Below are positions 44,175 to 53,234 of a stretch of DNA of 64,000 nucleotides, one piece after another. The notes under the pieces were generated by a model. That model made no database searches, was not told the origin of the DNA, and was given only the letters and a program-made list of their open reading frames with translations. Source of the DNA: Chitinophaga dinghuensis (GTDB lineage: Bacteria > Bacteroidota > Bacteroidia > Chitinophagales > Chitinophagaceae). How positions within the stretch are numbered: the stretch's first letter is position 1; the number at the start of each line of letters is the position of its first letter. A program made the position numbers and the translations under genes. Location: the NCBI RefSeq assembly GCF_003259435.1, contig NZ_QLMA01000002.1, forward strand, positions 496,001-560,000, read 5' to 3'.

Positions 44175-46914
44175 GGGCCTGTTGGCTATAGCATTATGTT
44201 GTGGCGCGGGAATGCGTGTATCTGCTCAGCAGAGAGATACCGTTCCACCAACTCCAACTCCTGCTAATCCACCAGTTGAATTTCCCAGCAATGTGGGTAC
44301 ACCGCAACAGTATGAGATTGCAGATATCACAATTGCCGGTACACAATACCTCGACAAATCATTGCTGCTGTCTCTGTCCGGCCTCAATGTGGGGGATAAG
44401 ATCGTATACCCTGGCGGTGATCAGTTTGCGAAAGCGCTGCAAAACCTCTGGTCTCAGCGACTGTTTGCTGGCGGTGGCATCAATGTGACCAAAATCGAAG
44501 ATGGTAAAATCTGGCTGGAAATAGAACTCGTGGAAATGCCACGTATCGGTAGTTTCTCCTTCAGAGGCATCAAAAAATCTGAAGCAGATGAGATCTCCGG
44601 TAAAGCTGGTCTCCGCAAAGGAAACGTACTCAGTGAAGGCGTTAAACAAAACGTGATCGGGGTCGTTCATAAATTTTATGCTGATAAAGGCTTCGGCAAC
44701 GCAACTGTAAAGGTAGACCAACGCATTGACAGCGGAGCGGTAAATAGCGCCATTATCGTTTTTACGATTGATAAAGGCAACAAGACCCGCGTAAGCGAAA
44801 TCAATATCGTTGATAACTATAATATTGCCGACAACAGGCTGAAAAAGCGTATGAAAGGGACACATGAGATGACCCGCATCACGCTGCATCCTGATACCAA
44901 GGTAATTTATAAGGATTCTATCCCGGAGTCAGATAATTTCTGGCAAACCTACGGATTCCTTCAGCCTACCAGGTCACTGGAAAAGTTGGATCCTTATTTC
45001 CGCTTCAAACTGTTCAGTTCTGCCAAATTCAATGAAGCCAAATACATTGAAGATAAAGGTAAGATCATCGCTTACTATAACAAGAACGGTTTCAGGGATG
45101 CGTTGATCGTAAAGGATACTACTTATAACAATGCCAGCAAGAACCTGAATGTAGAAATACAGGTTTCTGAAGGTAAAAAATATTATTTCGGGGATATTAC
45201 CTGGAAAGGTAACGTAAGATATTCCGATTCTCTGCTGACCCGCATGTTGGGTATCAAGAAAGGAGATATCTATAACCTGGAACTGCTGGAAAAGAGATTA
45301 GGTAAACAAATGTCTCAGGAAGGCGGCGATATCACCGGTGCTTACATGGACTATGGTTATCTGTTCTTCCAGATTGATCCGGTTGAAACAGCGATCCACG
45401 GCGATACCATCGATTATGAGATCCGTTTGCGCGAAGGTCCGCAGGCAACCATTAAAGAAGTACGTATTGCTGGTAACGAAAAAACCAACGAACACGTAAT
45501 TCGTCGTGAGCTGCGTACGATTCCAGGTGAGAAATTCTCCCGTCAGGATCTGATTCGTTCTAACCGTGAGATTGCCAACCTTGGTTTCTTCAACCCGGAA
45601 AAAATTGGTATGAACCCAGTGCCTAACGTACAGGATGGTACTGTGGATATCGACTATACCGTGGAAGAGAAAGCAAACGACCAGCTGGAGCTCTCCGCAG
45701 GTTGGGGTGGTTATATCGGTCTGACCGGTACCTTAGGTGTTACCTTCAACAACTTCTCTTTACGTAATATCTTTAAGAAAGAGACTTGGGATCCTTTACC
45801 AAGTGGCGATGGTCAGAAACTGTCTATCCGCGTATCTTCCAATGGTAAGGCATACCGTTCTTATAACTTCTCTTTCACTGAGCCTTGGCTGGGTGGTAAG
45901 AAAAGAAACCAGTTTTCTGTGAGCTTCTATAGCAGCTACCAGAATCCTTATGCTTACAATGATTATTACAAACGTCTTTATAACGATACCACTACTTCTC
46001 CAAACGGAAGTTTCCGCGTATTGGGTGCGTCCGTATCTCTGGGTAAACAATTGAAATGGCCAGATGACTATTTCTCTCTGATTTATTCTGTGAACTATCA
46101 GCAGTACAGACTGAAGAACTATAACTACTTTGGTATTCCTGGTTTCTCTACTGGTAATGCGAACAACGTCAACCTGAAACTGACCTTGGCGCGTTCTTCT
46201 GTGGATCAGCAGATCTTCCCACGTAGTGGTTCCAACTTCATGTTGTCCGGACAGTTCACGCCTCCTTATTCTTTGTTTAGTCCAGACAGGAATTATCAGG
46301 CGGAGCCTATTGCGGAACAGTTTAAATTTATCGAGTACCAGAAGTATCGCTTTAACGCAGAATGGTATGTGCCTTTGAGTAAGCCAATGGGTAGCGATAA
46401 CAAACAGTTCGTACTGAAAGTGGCTGCTAAGTTTGGTTATATTGGTCGCTACAACAACCGTACTACCCTGTCGCCATTCGGTCGTTTTGAGCTGGGTGGA
46501 GATGGTCTGAGTAACTTTGCTATCTACGATCGTGATATCATCTCCCAGAGAGGTTATCCGGTTTATTATACCTCTAATCCAAGTGTGAATCCGGAAAGCG
46601 GACAACCTGCAGGTTATGAAGGATTTACTGTATTCAACAAGTATGTGATGGAGCTGCGTTATCCATTTAGTCTGAACCCTAGCTCCACCATCTTTGGTTT
46701 GGCTTTTGTTGAGGCGGCGAATGGTTATCGCGATATTCAGGATTACAATCCTTTCAGGCTGCGTCGCTCTGCTGGTTTGGGTATGCGCTTCTATCTGCCG
46801 ATGTTTGGTTTGCTTGGGTTTGATTATGGTATAGGATTTGACAGACTGCAGCCAGGTCAGGGTCTGAAGAACGCCGCTAAGTTTACCTTTATGCTCGGCT
46901 TCGAACCTGAATAA
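44155..46914 (+). CDS. bamA: Outer-membrane protein assembly factor BamA
   Basis: The 919-residue outer-membrane protein is the core of the BAM complex, which folds beta-barrels into the outer membrane. It has a signal peptide (MKKLFPKGLLAIALCCGAGMRVSAQ), about five POTRA domains (about 45-500; clear repeats start at ISDITIAGTQ-, MPRIGSFSFRGIK-, YFGDITWKGN- and IKEVRIAGNEKTNEHVI-like blocks) and a 16-stranded barrel. The gene is co-expressed with uppS, since the start (ATG at 44155) lies inside its 3' end. Confidence 0.93.
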   Translation: MKKLFPKGLLAIALCCGAGMRVSAQQRDTVPPTPTPANPPVEFPSNVGTPQQYEIADITIAGTQYLDKSLLLSLSGLNVGDKIVYPGGDQFAKALQNLWSQRLFAGGGINVTKIEDGKIWLEIELVEMPRIGSFSFRGIKKSEADEISGKAGLRKGNVLSEGVKQNVIGVVHKFYADKGFGNATVKVDQRIDSGAVNSAIIVFTIDKGNKTRVSEINIVDNYNIADNRLKKRMKGTHEMTRITLHPDTKVIYKDSIPESDNFWQTYGFLQPTRSLEKLDPYFRFKLFSSAKFNEAKYIEDKGKIIAYYNKNGFRDALIVKDTTYNNASKNLNVEIQVSEGKKYYFGDITWKGNVRYSDSLLTRMLGIKKGDIYNLELLEKRLGKQMSQEGGDITGAYMDYGYLFFQIDPVETAIHGDTIDYEIRLREGPQATIKEVRIAGNEKTNEHVIRRELRTIPGEKFSRQDLIRSNREIANLGFFNPEKIGMNPVPNVQDGTVDIDYTVEEKANDQLELSAGWGGYIGLTGTLGVTFNNFSLRNIFKKETWDPLPSGDGQKLSIRVSSNGKAYRSYNFSFTEPWLGGKKRNQFSVSFYSSYQNPYAYNDYYKRLYNDTTTSPNGSFRVLGASVSLGKQLKWPDDYFSLIYSVNYQQYRLKNYNYFGIPGFSTGNANNVNLKLTLARSSVDQQIFPRSGSNFMLSGQFTPPYSLFSPDRNYQAEPIAEQFKFIEYQKYRFNAEWYVPLSKPMGSDNKQFVLKVAAKFGYIGRYNNRTTLSPFGRFELGGDGLSNFAIYDRDIISQRGYPVYYTSNPSVNPESGQPAGYEGFTVFNKYVMELRYPFSLNPSSTIFGLAFVEAANGYRDIQDYNPFRLRRSAGLGMRFYLPMFGLLGFDYGIGFDRLQPGQGLKNAAKFTFMLGFEPE

Positions 46915-46983
46915 TGTGAAAATAAATTATATATTGCAGGAATTAACTGGTCAAAAACAGGAAAGTCAAAAATCCATTGTAGC

Positions 46984-47499
46984 ATGAAAAAACTATTTAT
47001 TACCGCTGCCTTTATCCTGGCAGCAGCGTGGGGTGCAAGTGCGCAACGCTATTGTGTGATAGATACAAAATATATTCTCGAAAGTATTCCTGAGTACAAG
47101 GAATCGCAGAAGAAACTGGACGCTATTGCTGATCAATGGCAGAAAGAAATTGATGCGAAATTCCAGGAAGTGGATAAGATGTATAAGTCGTATCAGGCGG
47201 AGCAGGTGATGCTTACTGAGGAACTGAAACATAAGCGGGAAGATGAAATCGTGGCGAAGGAAAAGGATGCCAAAGACCTCCAGAAGAAGCGTTTTGGTTA
47301 TGAAGGAGATCTTTTTAAGAAAAGAGAGGAATTAGTAAAACCTATTCAGGATAAGATTTATAATGCAGTGCAAAAACTGGCTGCCGGCAGAATGTATGAT
47401 TTCGTGCTGGACAAATCCGGAGGAGCAACTGTGATATTCTCCGATCCGAAACTGGATAAAAGTGATGAGATATTAAAATCACTGGGCGTAAAGAAATAA
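46984..47499 (+). CDS. OmpH/Skp family periplasmic chaperone (first copy)
   Basis: The 171-residue protein has a signal peptide (MKKLFITAAFILAAAWGASAQ), a core with YCVIDTKYILESIPEY near the N terminus and long charged coiled-coil helices (about 35-125) that form the jellyfish tentacles of Skp-like trimers. It holds unfolded outer-membrane proteins in the periplasm. It follows bamA by 69 bases and precedes a second copy. Confidence 0.85.
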   Translation: MKKLFITAAFILAAAWGASAQRYCVIDTKYILESIPEYKESQKKLDAIADQWQKEIDAKFQEVDKMYKSYQAEQVMLTEELKHKREDEIVAKEKDAKDLQKKRFGYEGDLFKKREELVKPIQDKIYNAVQKLAAGRMYDFVLDKSGGATVIFSDPKLDKSDEILKSLGVKK

Positions 47500-47555
47500 C
47501 TGGCACCTATTTTTTAACTATAAGTATTAAAATTTTTTTAAACACAGACAACATC

Positions 47556-48065
47556 ATGAAGAAGTTCGTAATTATTGCTTTTGTGGCAGTAGCCGGTTTG
47601 TTCAGCGTAAATGCAAAGGCACAGTCCAAAATAGCGCATATCAACGCTCAGGCGCTGGTGACGGCTATGCCTGAAACTGCTAAGGCAGAAACTGAATTGC
47701 AGACATTCGCAAAAAGCCTCGAAGGGGATGGTAAAGCGATGTACGATGAGTATCAGAAAAAGCTGCAGGAATTCAATGATAAAGCTGCTAGCATGACTGA
47801 AAACGTAAGAGAAATCAAAGGTAAAGACCTGCAAGATATCCAGAAACGTATCCAGGATTATAGCGAGGCTTCTCAGCAAAAAATCCAGGACAAACAAGCT
47901 CAGCTGCTGAAACCTATCTACGATAAAGCGCGTAAAGCCATCGAAGATGTAGCTAAAGAAAAAGGTTACGGTTATGTAATCGACAACAGCAACGGTATGC
48001 TGCTGGTTTCTCCTGCTGGCGATGATATCCTCGCTGCAGTAAAAACTAAAATGGGCATTAAATAG
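47556..48065 (+). CDS. OmpH/Skp family periplasmic chaperone (second copy)
   Basis: The 169-residue protein shares the layout of its upstream paralogue: signal peptide (FVIIAFVAVAGLFSVNAKAQ), KIAHINAQALVTAMPET, a coiled-coil middle and KGYGYVIDNSNGMLLVSPAGDDI at the end. The two copies are clearly diverged, so the duplication is old; it is typical of Bacteroidota. A strong terminator follows, marking the operon end. Confidence 0.87.
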   Translation: MKKFVIIAFVAVAGLFSVNAKAQSKIAHINAQALVTAMPETAKAETELQTFAKSLEGDGKAMYDEYQKKLQEFNDKAASMTENVREIKGKDLQDIQKRIQDYSEASQQKIQDKQAQLLKPIYDKARKAIEDVAKEKGYGYVIDNSNGMLLVSPAGDDILAAVKTKMGIK

Positions 48066-48085
48066 TTGATTATTAGCATATTAAG

Positions 48086-48121
48086 AATGGAATGTGGTAT
48101 TTATCCACATTCCATTTTTTA
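48086..48121 (+). terminator. Terminator after the ompH pair
   Basis: A 12-bp stem (48086-48097 with 48105-48116) with a 7-nt loop is followed by a T tract to 48121. Confidence 0.87.
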
Positions 48122-48159
48122 TTTTCTGGCTAAAATTTTCACTTTTCAAAAAAAACTGC

Positions 48160-48167
48160 TACCTTTG
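48160..48167 (+). promoter_or_regulatory. -7 promoter element of rpmH
   Basis: TACCTTTG fits the Bacteroidota -7 consensus TAnnTTTG; TTTC lies 19 nt upstream of it as a weak -33 element. rpmH starts 72 bases later. Confidence 0.55.
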
Positions 48168-48239
48168 CCTTCCGTTTTAAAAAACAGTTTCCCATTACGG
48201 GAGGTTTTAGTATAGTACAGGTAAAAACAAATAAAAGAA

Positions 48240-48395
48240 ATGAAACGTACTTTTCAACCGCATAACAGACGCAGAAAGAGCGTTCACGGCTTCAGAAAGA
48301 GAATGGAAACTGCTAATGGCCGTAAGGTACTGGCATCCCGTAGGGCTAAAGGTCGTAAGAAGCTGACTGTTTCTGACGAGCGTAAGCTGAAATAA
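48240..48395 (+). CDS. rpmH: 50S ribosomal protein L34
   Basis: The frame encodes 51 residues starting [18 protein letters not shown], a nearly universal L34 N terminus, and ends in SDERKLK. L34 is a small basic protein of the large ribosomal subunit. rnpA and yidD follow, the order conserved in most bacteria. Confidence 0.97.
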   Translation: MKRTFQPHNRRRKSVHGFRKRMETANGRKVLASRRAKGRKKLTVSDERKLK

Positions 48396-48418
48396 TTAGT
48401 AGATAAATACTATTTGCC

Positions 48419-48838
48419 ATAAAAACTTATTCTTTTAAAAAGGAAGAAAGGTTAAAAAGCAGAAAACTTATTGAAACGCTTTTTCGGGAAGGAAAAGCGT
48501 TTTCTGTTTTTCCCTACAGGGTAGTCTATATGCCGGTGGATGATCTGCCGGTGAATAGATTTCCTATTCAGGTGGGTTTTAGCGTGTCTAACCGTAAATT
48601 CCCAAGGGCAACAGACCGCAACCGGGTGAAACGTCTCTCCCGCGAGGCTTGGCGCCTGCAAAAGCAGGAACTACATGACAAGCTCAGCATTCAGTCCCGA
48701 AAGCTGGCTGTCTTCCTCATTTATACTGATAAAAATATCGCACCCTTTTCCACCATTCAAGGCAAAATTTCGGTAATTTTAAAGAAATTGGCAGCCACCG
48801 GTGAGCCCCCTGCTCCCCCAACTGCCACTCATTCTTAA
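48419..48838 (+). CDS. rnpA: Ribonuclease P protein component, non-canonical start
   Basis: RnpA binds the RNase P RNA and helps it trim tRNA 5' ends. The RNR motif (RATDRNRVKRLSREAWR) and GFSVSNRKFPRA are clear. The conserved N terminus KEERLKSRKLIETLFREGKAFSVFPYRVVY is encoded at 48440-48529, upstream of the first ATG (48530). Between the in-frame TAA at 48404-48406 and that ATG there is no ATG, GTG or TTG. ATA at 48419 gives (M)KTYSFKKEERL, the usual form of the family, so I place the start there (139 residues); ATA at 48407 and ATT at 48470 are alternatives. The ATG at 48530 would remove essential residues. Confidence 0.8.
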   Translation: MKTYSFKKEERLKSRKLIETLFREGKAFSVFPYRVVYMPVDDLPVNRFPIQVGFSVSNRKFPRATDRNRVKRLSREAWRLQKQELHDKLSIQSRKLAVFLIYTDKNIAPFSTIQGKISVILKKLAATGEPPAPPTATHS

Positions 48839-48856
48839 TTTCGATAATTCTTGATT

Positions 48857-49087
48857 ATGATCCGTGTAGTGCGTTGGTTGAGTTATCCCTTTATATTCCT
48901 CATCAAACTATATCAATGGCTCATCTCCCCATGGCTGGGAGCTAAATGCCGTTATACGCCCTCCTGTTCCCATTACGGACTGGAAGCCTTCAAAAAATAT
49001 GGCCTCTTCAAAGGCGGCTATCTCACCATAAAACGTATCTTGTCTTGCCATCCCTGGGGTGGCCATGGTTATGACCCAGTGCCATAA
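48857..49087 (+). CDS. yidD: Membrane protein insertion efficiency factor YidD
   Basis: The 76-residue protein has the hallmark [22 protein letters not shown] and [13 protein letters not shown] motifs. YidD sits at the inner membrane and helps YidC insert membrane proteins. The start is ATG at 48857; the TTG at 48851 is less likely. rpmH-rnpA-yidD is the usual bacterial order; yidC is not adjacent here. Confidence 0.92.
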   Translation: MIRVVRWLSYPFIFLIKLYQWLISPWLGAKCRYTPSCSHYGLEAFKKYGLFKGGYLTIKRILSCHPWGGHGYDPVP

Positions 49088-49126
49088 CCTGCCAACGTTC
49101 ATTTTTTCATCTTTCGACGATATTGT

Positions 49127-50809
49127 ATGGGTAACTTCTTTACCAGAAAAAAGAAAATTATCGGCGGCCTCCTGGCCCTGCTGATCACTGCCACCGGCAT
49201 CTTCGCCTTCGACGAAAACAATAAATACTTCCTAATAGCCAAAAACCTGGACCTTTTCGCCGCTTTCTACCACGAACTGGATACTTACTACGTGGATGAT
49301 TTGCCGCCCGAAAAAACCATCCGTAAAGGCATGGAAGCGATATTGGATGATACGGACCCGTATACCGACTTCATCGCAGAAGATAATCTGGATGAACTCA
49401 AGTATATGGCCACCGGAAAATACGGCGGCGTAGGCGCCTCCATTACTACCAATGGAGACTGGACCTGCATCACCGACGTATACCCCGGCAGTCCAATGGA
49501 TAAAGCCAACGTGAAACCAGGAGATATCCTGGAAACCATGGACGGCCGCTCCCTGAAAAATATTCCCCAGGACAGCATCAGCAGAATGCTGAAAGGAACC
49601 CCGGGAACACCACTGGATATCGCTTTCAGAAATCCAGTTACCAATGCCGTTGCTACCAAAAGAATAGTACGCCAGGAAATCAACGTTAAAGCCGTGTCTT
49701 ACTCCGGCTTCGTTAAAAACGATATAGGATATATCAAAATGACCCAGTTCACCGAAAATAGTGGGAACATGGTCCGGAAAGCATTTGAACAACTGAAACA
49801 ACAGAACCCTTCCATGAAAGGCGTTATCCTGGACCTTCGTGGCAACCCGGGCGGCCTCCTCGATGAAGCGGTTATCGTTGCCAATACCTTCGTTGATAAA
49901 AATAAACAGATCGTTAGTACCCGCGGAAAAGTGAAAAACTGGGATCGCTCTTATGAAACCAGCGGTGCTCCTGCCGATGATCATATACCGTTGGCAGTAC
50001 TGACCAATCATTCTTCTGCTTCTGCATCCGAAATTGTGGCCGGATCTATCCAGGACCTCGACAGAGGCATCATTGTAGGCCAGCGTTCCTACGGAAAAGG
50101 ACTCGTACAAACTACCCGTCCGCTGCCTTACAATGCCAAGCTGAAAGTTACTACGGCAAAGTATTACACGCCCAGCGGACGTTGTATTCAGGCAATTGAT
50201 TACTCGCACCGCAATGAAGATGGCAGTGTAGATTTTGTGGCAGACTCCCTGCGCAAATCCTTTAAAACCGCTGGCGGTCGCGTGGTGAAAGATGGGGGAG
50301 GAATCGAACCCGATGCGAAAGTGGACCCAACGTATCTCAGTCAGGTGGCTGTCTCCCTGTTACGTAAACAATATATCTTCGATTACGCTACACAATACTA
50401 TTACAGCCATCCGAAAATAGCTACTGCTGCCAATTTCAGCCTGACAGACCAGGAATTCAATGAATTTGAACACTTCCTGGACAACAAAGACTACAGTTAT
50501 AAAACCCGTAGTGAAGACGCTTTGGAATCCTTCAAAACTACTGCGCGTAAAGAAAAATATTATGATGCAGTATCCAAAGACCTGGAAGTATTGGAACAAA
50601 AACTGAAGCACGATAAAAAGCAGGATCTCCTGAAAAATAAAGAAGAGATCAAACGCTTGCTGGAAGAAGAAATCGTGAATCGTTACTATATGCAGGAAGG
50701 TCGCATTGCGAAAAGTCTGACAGCTGATAATGAAGTAAATAAGGCTATCAGTCTGTTGCTGAATCAGCCTTCTTACAAAAAGATATTATCTGCTTCCACA
50801 GCGAACTAA
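49127..50809 (+). CDS. S41 family C-terminal processing peptidase
   Basis: The 560-residue protease has an N-terminal membrane anchor or signal (IIGGLLALLITATGIFAF), a PDZ domain at about 85-180 (GKYGGVGASITTNGDW, SPMDKANVKPGDILETMDG) and an S41 domain at about 190-370. The catalytic Ser is in NHSSASASEIVAGS near residue 296 and the Lys in GQRSYGKGLVQ near 323. A helical C-terminal extension of about 170 residues follows. Such proteases trim the C termini of periplasmic proteins. Confidence 0.88.
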   Translation: MGNFFTRKKKIIGGLLALLITATGIFAFDENNKYFLIAKNLDLFAAFYHELDTYYVDDLPPEKTIRKGMEAILDDTDPYTDFIAEDNLDELKYMATGKYGGVGASITTNGDWTCITDVYPGSPMDKANVKPGDILETMDGRSLKNIPQDSISRMLKGTPGTPLDIAFRNPVTNAVATKRIVRQEINVKAVSYSGFVKNDIGYIKMTQFTENSGNMVRKAFEQLKQQNPSMKGVILDLRGNPGGLLDEAVIVANTFVDKNKQIVSTRGKVKNWDRSYETSGAPADDHIPLAVLTNHSSASASEIVAGSIQDLDRGIIVGQRSYGKGLVQTTRPLPYNAKLKVTTAKYYTPSGRCIQAIDYSHRNEDGSVDFVADSLRKSFKTAGGRVVKDGGGIEPDAKVDPTYLSQVAVSLLRKQYIFDYATQYYYSHPKIATAANFSLTDQEFNEFEHFLDNKDYSYKTRSEDALESFKTTARKEKYYDAVSKDLEVLEQKLKHDKKQDLLKNKEEIKRLLEEEIVNRYYMQEGRIAKSLTADNEVNKAISLLLNQPSYKKILSASTAN

Positions 50810-50826
50810 CAGATAAAATTCTTCTA

Positions 50827-50887
50827 AAGAAATAAAAAAGCAAACGATGGACGTCGCAGATGTCCATCGTTTGCTTTTTTATTTCTT
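50827..50887. terminator. Terminator with a 26-bp perfect stem
   Basis: 50827-50852 is the exact reverse complement of 50862-50887, with a 9-nt loop. It ends the protease transcript with an internal T6 tract. Confidence 0.88.
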
Positions 50888-51015
50888 GTAGTCTCTGCCA
50901 TTCGGGCAAGGCCGTTTGGCACTAACGTGTTCCGCCATTTGTCCCGCTATTTTGCATTATTCCTTTATTGTGATTATATTAACCAATCATCATTTTATCA
51001 CCTAAAAGGGTAAGC

Positions 51016-52401
51016 ATGCCAGTAAATTCCAACGAAAACTCCCGCCGGAATTTTATCAGCAAATTTGCCAAAGGAGTGGTAGGGGCATCTATGCTGCCAA
51101 CTATCCTCACGGCTGCTGATAAACAGCGGAACATTCAATCACTCTCACGACTAAACGAAAAGTACAGCGCAAACGATCACATCCAGATTGCATTGATTGG
51201 CGCAGGCGGTATGGGTACCGCAGATGCCAACACCGCTATCACTGTTCCTGGTGTAAAACTCGTTGCTGCATGCGATCTGTACGATGGTCGCCTCGCCGAT
51301 GCCAAAAAGAAATGGGGCAACGACATCTTCACCACGCGTAACTACAATGAAATTCTTGACCGCAAGGATATTGATGCGGTCATCATCGCAGTACCTGATT
51401 TCTGGCATAAGGATATTTCTGTAGCCGCTATGAACAAAGGGAAATCTGTTTACTGTGAAAAACCGATGGTACATGATATCACGGAAGGCCCGGCAGTAGT
51501 GGATGCGCAAAAGCGCAACAACGTGGTATACCAGGTAGGTAGCCAGGGGATGAGTTCTCTGGGAAATGAGAAGGCCAGACAGTTGCTGAAAGAAGGCGCT
51601 ATCGGGCATCTTAACTATGCGGAAGGATTCTGGGCGCGTATGTCGCCTACCGGCGCATGGCAGTATCCTATTCCTGCTGATGCTTCCACGAAAACGGTAG
51701 ACTGGGATGCCTATCTGAAGAATGCGCCTAAGCGCGATTTCGATCCACTGCGCTTTTTCCGTTGGCGTAACTACCGTGATTACGGTACAGGCGTCTCCGG
51801 AGATCTGTTTGTGCATTTGTTTTCCAGCTTACATTTCGTTACTAATTCCATTGGCCCTAATAAAGTAATGGCTACTGGCGGGTTGCGTTATTGGAAAGAT
51901 GGAAGAGAAGTACCAGACATTATGTTAGGTATGTTTGATTATCCGGAGACAGCTGTTCATCCGGCTTTCAATCTTTCCCTGCGTGTCAATTTCGTAGACG
52001 GTACTGGCGGCACAAACTACCTCAGAATGGTGGGCAGTGAAGGTTCTATGACGGTAGAGTGGGATAAGGTAACATTGTACAAAAACAGGAACGAAGTAGA
52101 TGCCAATGATCCGTTGACTGCTGCAAAAAATAACGGTGGTAATTCCGGAAAATCGTATGTGTATGACCGTAAGTCGATGCTGCCGCCGGATAAGCTGATT
52201 TATGAGGCAGAACAAGGTTATAAAGGAGCACACTTCGATCACTTCTATAATCTTTTCAATGCGATGCGTAACAAAGGAACCGTAGCGGAAGATCCGTTAT
52301 TTGGTTTCCGTGCAGCCGCACCTGCATTGCTTTGTAACGATAGTTACTTCTCGAATAAAATAATACAGTGGGACCCAACAAATCTTAAAGTAGTAAGCTG
52401 A
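51016..52401 (+). CDS. Tat-exported Gfo/Idh/MocA family oxidoreductase
   Basis: The 461-residue protein starts with a twin-arginine signal (NSRRNFISKFAKGVVGASML). The Rossmann motif ALIGAGGMGTAD follows (about 59-70). The catalytic EKP motif lies near residues 147-149 (YCEKPMVHD) and GDLFVHLFSSLHFV near 258-271 supplies the active-site His region. These enzymes oxidise sugar hydroxyls with a bound NAD(P); Tat export lets the folded enzyme carry its cofactor to the periplasm. It is followed 14 bases later by a DUF1080 gene. Confidence 0.86.
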   Translation: MPVNSNENSRRNFISKFAKGVVGASMLPTILTAADKQRNIQSLSRLNEKYSANDHIQIALIGAGGMGTADANTAITVPGVKLVAACDLYDGRLADAKKKWGNDIFTTRNYNEILDRKDIDAVIIAVPDFWHKDISVAAMNKGKSVYCEKPMVHDITEGPAVVDAQKRNNVVYQVGSQGMSSLGNEKARQLLKEGAIGHLNYAEGFWARMSPTGAWQYPIPADASTKTVDWDAYLKNAPKRDFDPLRFFRWRNYRDYGTGVSGDLFVHLFSSLHFVTNSIGPNKVMATGGLRYWKDGREVPDIMLGMFDYPETAVHPAFNLSLRVNFVDGTGGTNYLRMVGSEGSMTVEWDKVTLYKNRNEVDANDPLTAAKNNGGNSGKSYVYDRKSMLPPDKLIYEAEQGYKGAHFDHFYNLFNAMRNKGTVAEDPLFGFRAAAPALLCNDSYFSNKIIQWDPTNLKVVS

Positions 52402-52415
52402 TAAAATAACTGAAC

Positions 52416-53195
52416 ATGAAAAAACTGATTATACCTGTATTATCTGTCGTAGCTATTGCGGCTACCTCCTGCAACAATGGTCAGAGTACAACCAAAGAAG
52501 TGGTGAAAGTTGATACTGCCGTGGCCATCAAAGAAATCGCCGCTGATACAGACAACGTTTTGTCTGATGCCGAAAAAGCAGACGGATGGAAGCTCTTATT
52601 CAATGGCAGCAGCAAAGATGGCTGGCATGGCTACAAAGGCAAAACTACTGATACCTGGGTGGCAGAAAAGGGATTACTTCATTGTTTGGGCAGCGCTACC
52701 GATAAAAGTGATAAACGTGCTGATCTGACATCAGATAGCAGCTATGATAATTTTGAGCTGAATGCAGACTGGAAGCTTGCTCCTAAAGGAAACAGCGGTA
52801 TTATGTATTTGGTTTCTGAAGAGTTTGAAGCGCCTTATCTGAGTGGGCCTGAATATCAGATCATTGATGATAAGAACTTTCCGGAGAAGTTGGAAGACTG
52901 GCAGAAAACCGGCGCCAACTACGCGATGAATCCACCGTTGGTGGCTGCTTCCAATCCAATCGGGGAATGGAATCATACCAAGATTATTGTCAACAAAGGG
53001 CATGTGGAGCATTGGTTGAACGGACAAAAAACAGCGGAATATACGATGGGTAGTCCTGAGTGGAAGAAGAACAAGGAGACTGGTAAATGGAAGGATGCGA
53101 AGGGTTATGGCATGACGAAGAAAGGGAAGATTGCCTTACAGGATCATGGTAGTGAGATTTGGTTTAAGAATGTGAAGGTAAAAGAGTTGAAATAA
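52416..53195 (+). CDS. DUF1080 (3-keto-disaccharide hydrolase-like) lipoprotein
   Basis: The 259-residue lipoprotein has a lipobox AATSC (Cys19) and a DUF1080 domain over about 50-258: GWKLLFNGSSKDGWHGYKG, NFELNADWKLAPKGNSGIMYL, PEYQIIDDKNF, EWNHTKIIVNKGHVEHWLNG and IALQDHGSEIWFKNVKVKEL. The fold is a concanavalin-like jelly roll. Recent work links this domain to cleavage of 3-keto-glycosides after oxidation by Gfo/Idh enzymes, which matches the partner gene here. It ends at a terminator. Confidence 0.88.
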   Translation: MKKLIIPVLSVVAIAATSCNNGQSTTKEVVKVDTAVAIKEIAADTDNVLSDAEKADGWKLLFNGSSKDGWHGYKGKTTDTWVAEKGLLHCLGSATDKSDKRADLTSDSSYDNFELNADWKLAPKGNSGIMYLVSEEFEAPYLSGPEYQIIDDKNFPEKLEDWQKTGANYAMNPPLVAASNPIGEWNHTKIIVNKGHVEHWLNGQKTAEYTMGSPEWKKNKETGKWKDAKGYGMTKKGKIALQDHGSEIWFKNVKVKELK

Positions 53196-53198
53196 AGT

Positions 53199-53228
53199 AA
53201 AAGGGCTGGCGCGACGTCAGCCCTTTTT
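53199..53228. terminator. Terminator after the DUF1080 gene
   Basis: AAAAGGGCTG (53199-53208) pairs with CAGCCCTTTT (53218-53227) around a 9-nt loop, with A and T edges usable on both strands. Confidence 0.78.
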
Positions 53229-53234
53229 ATTGTG

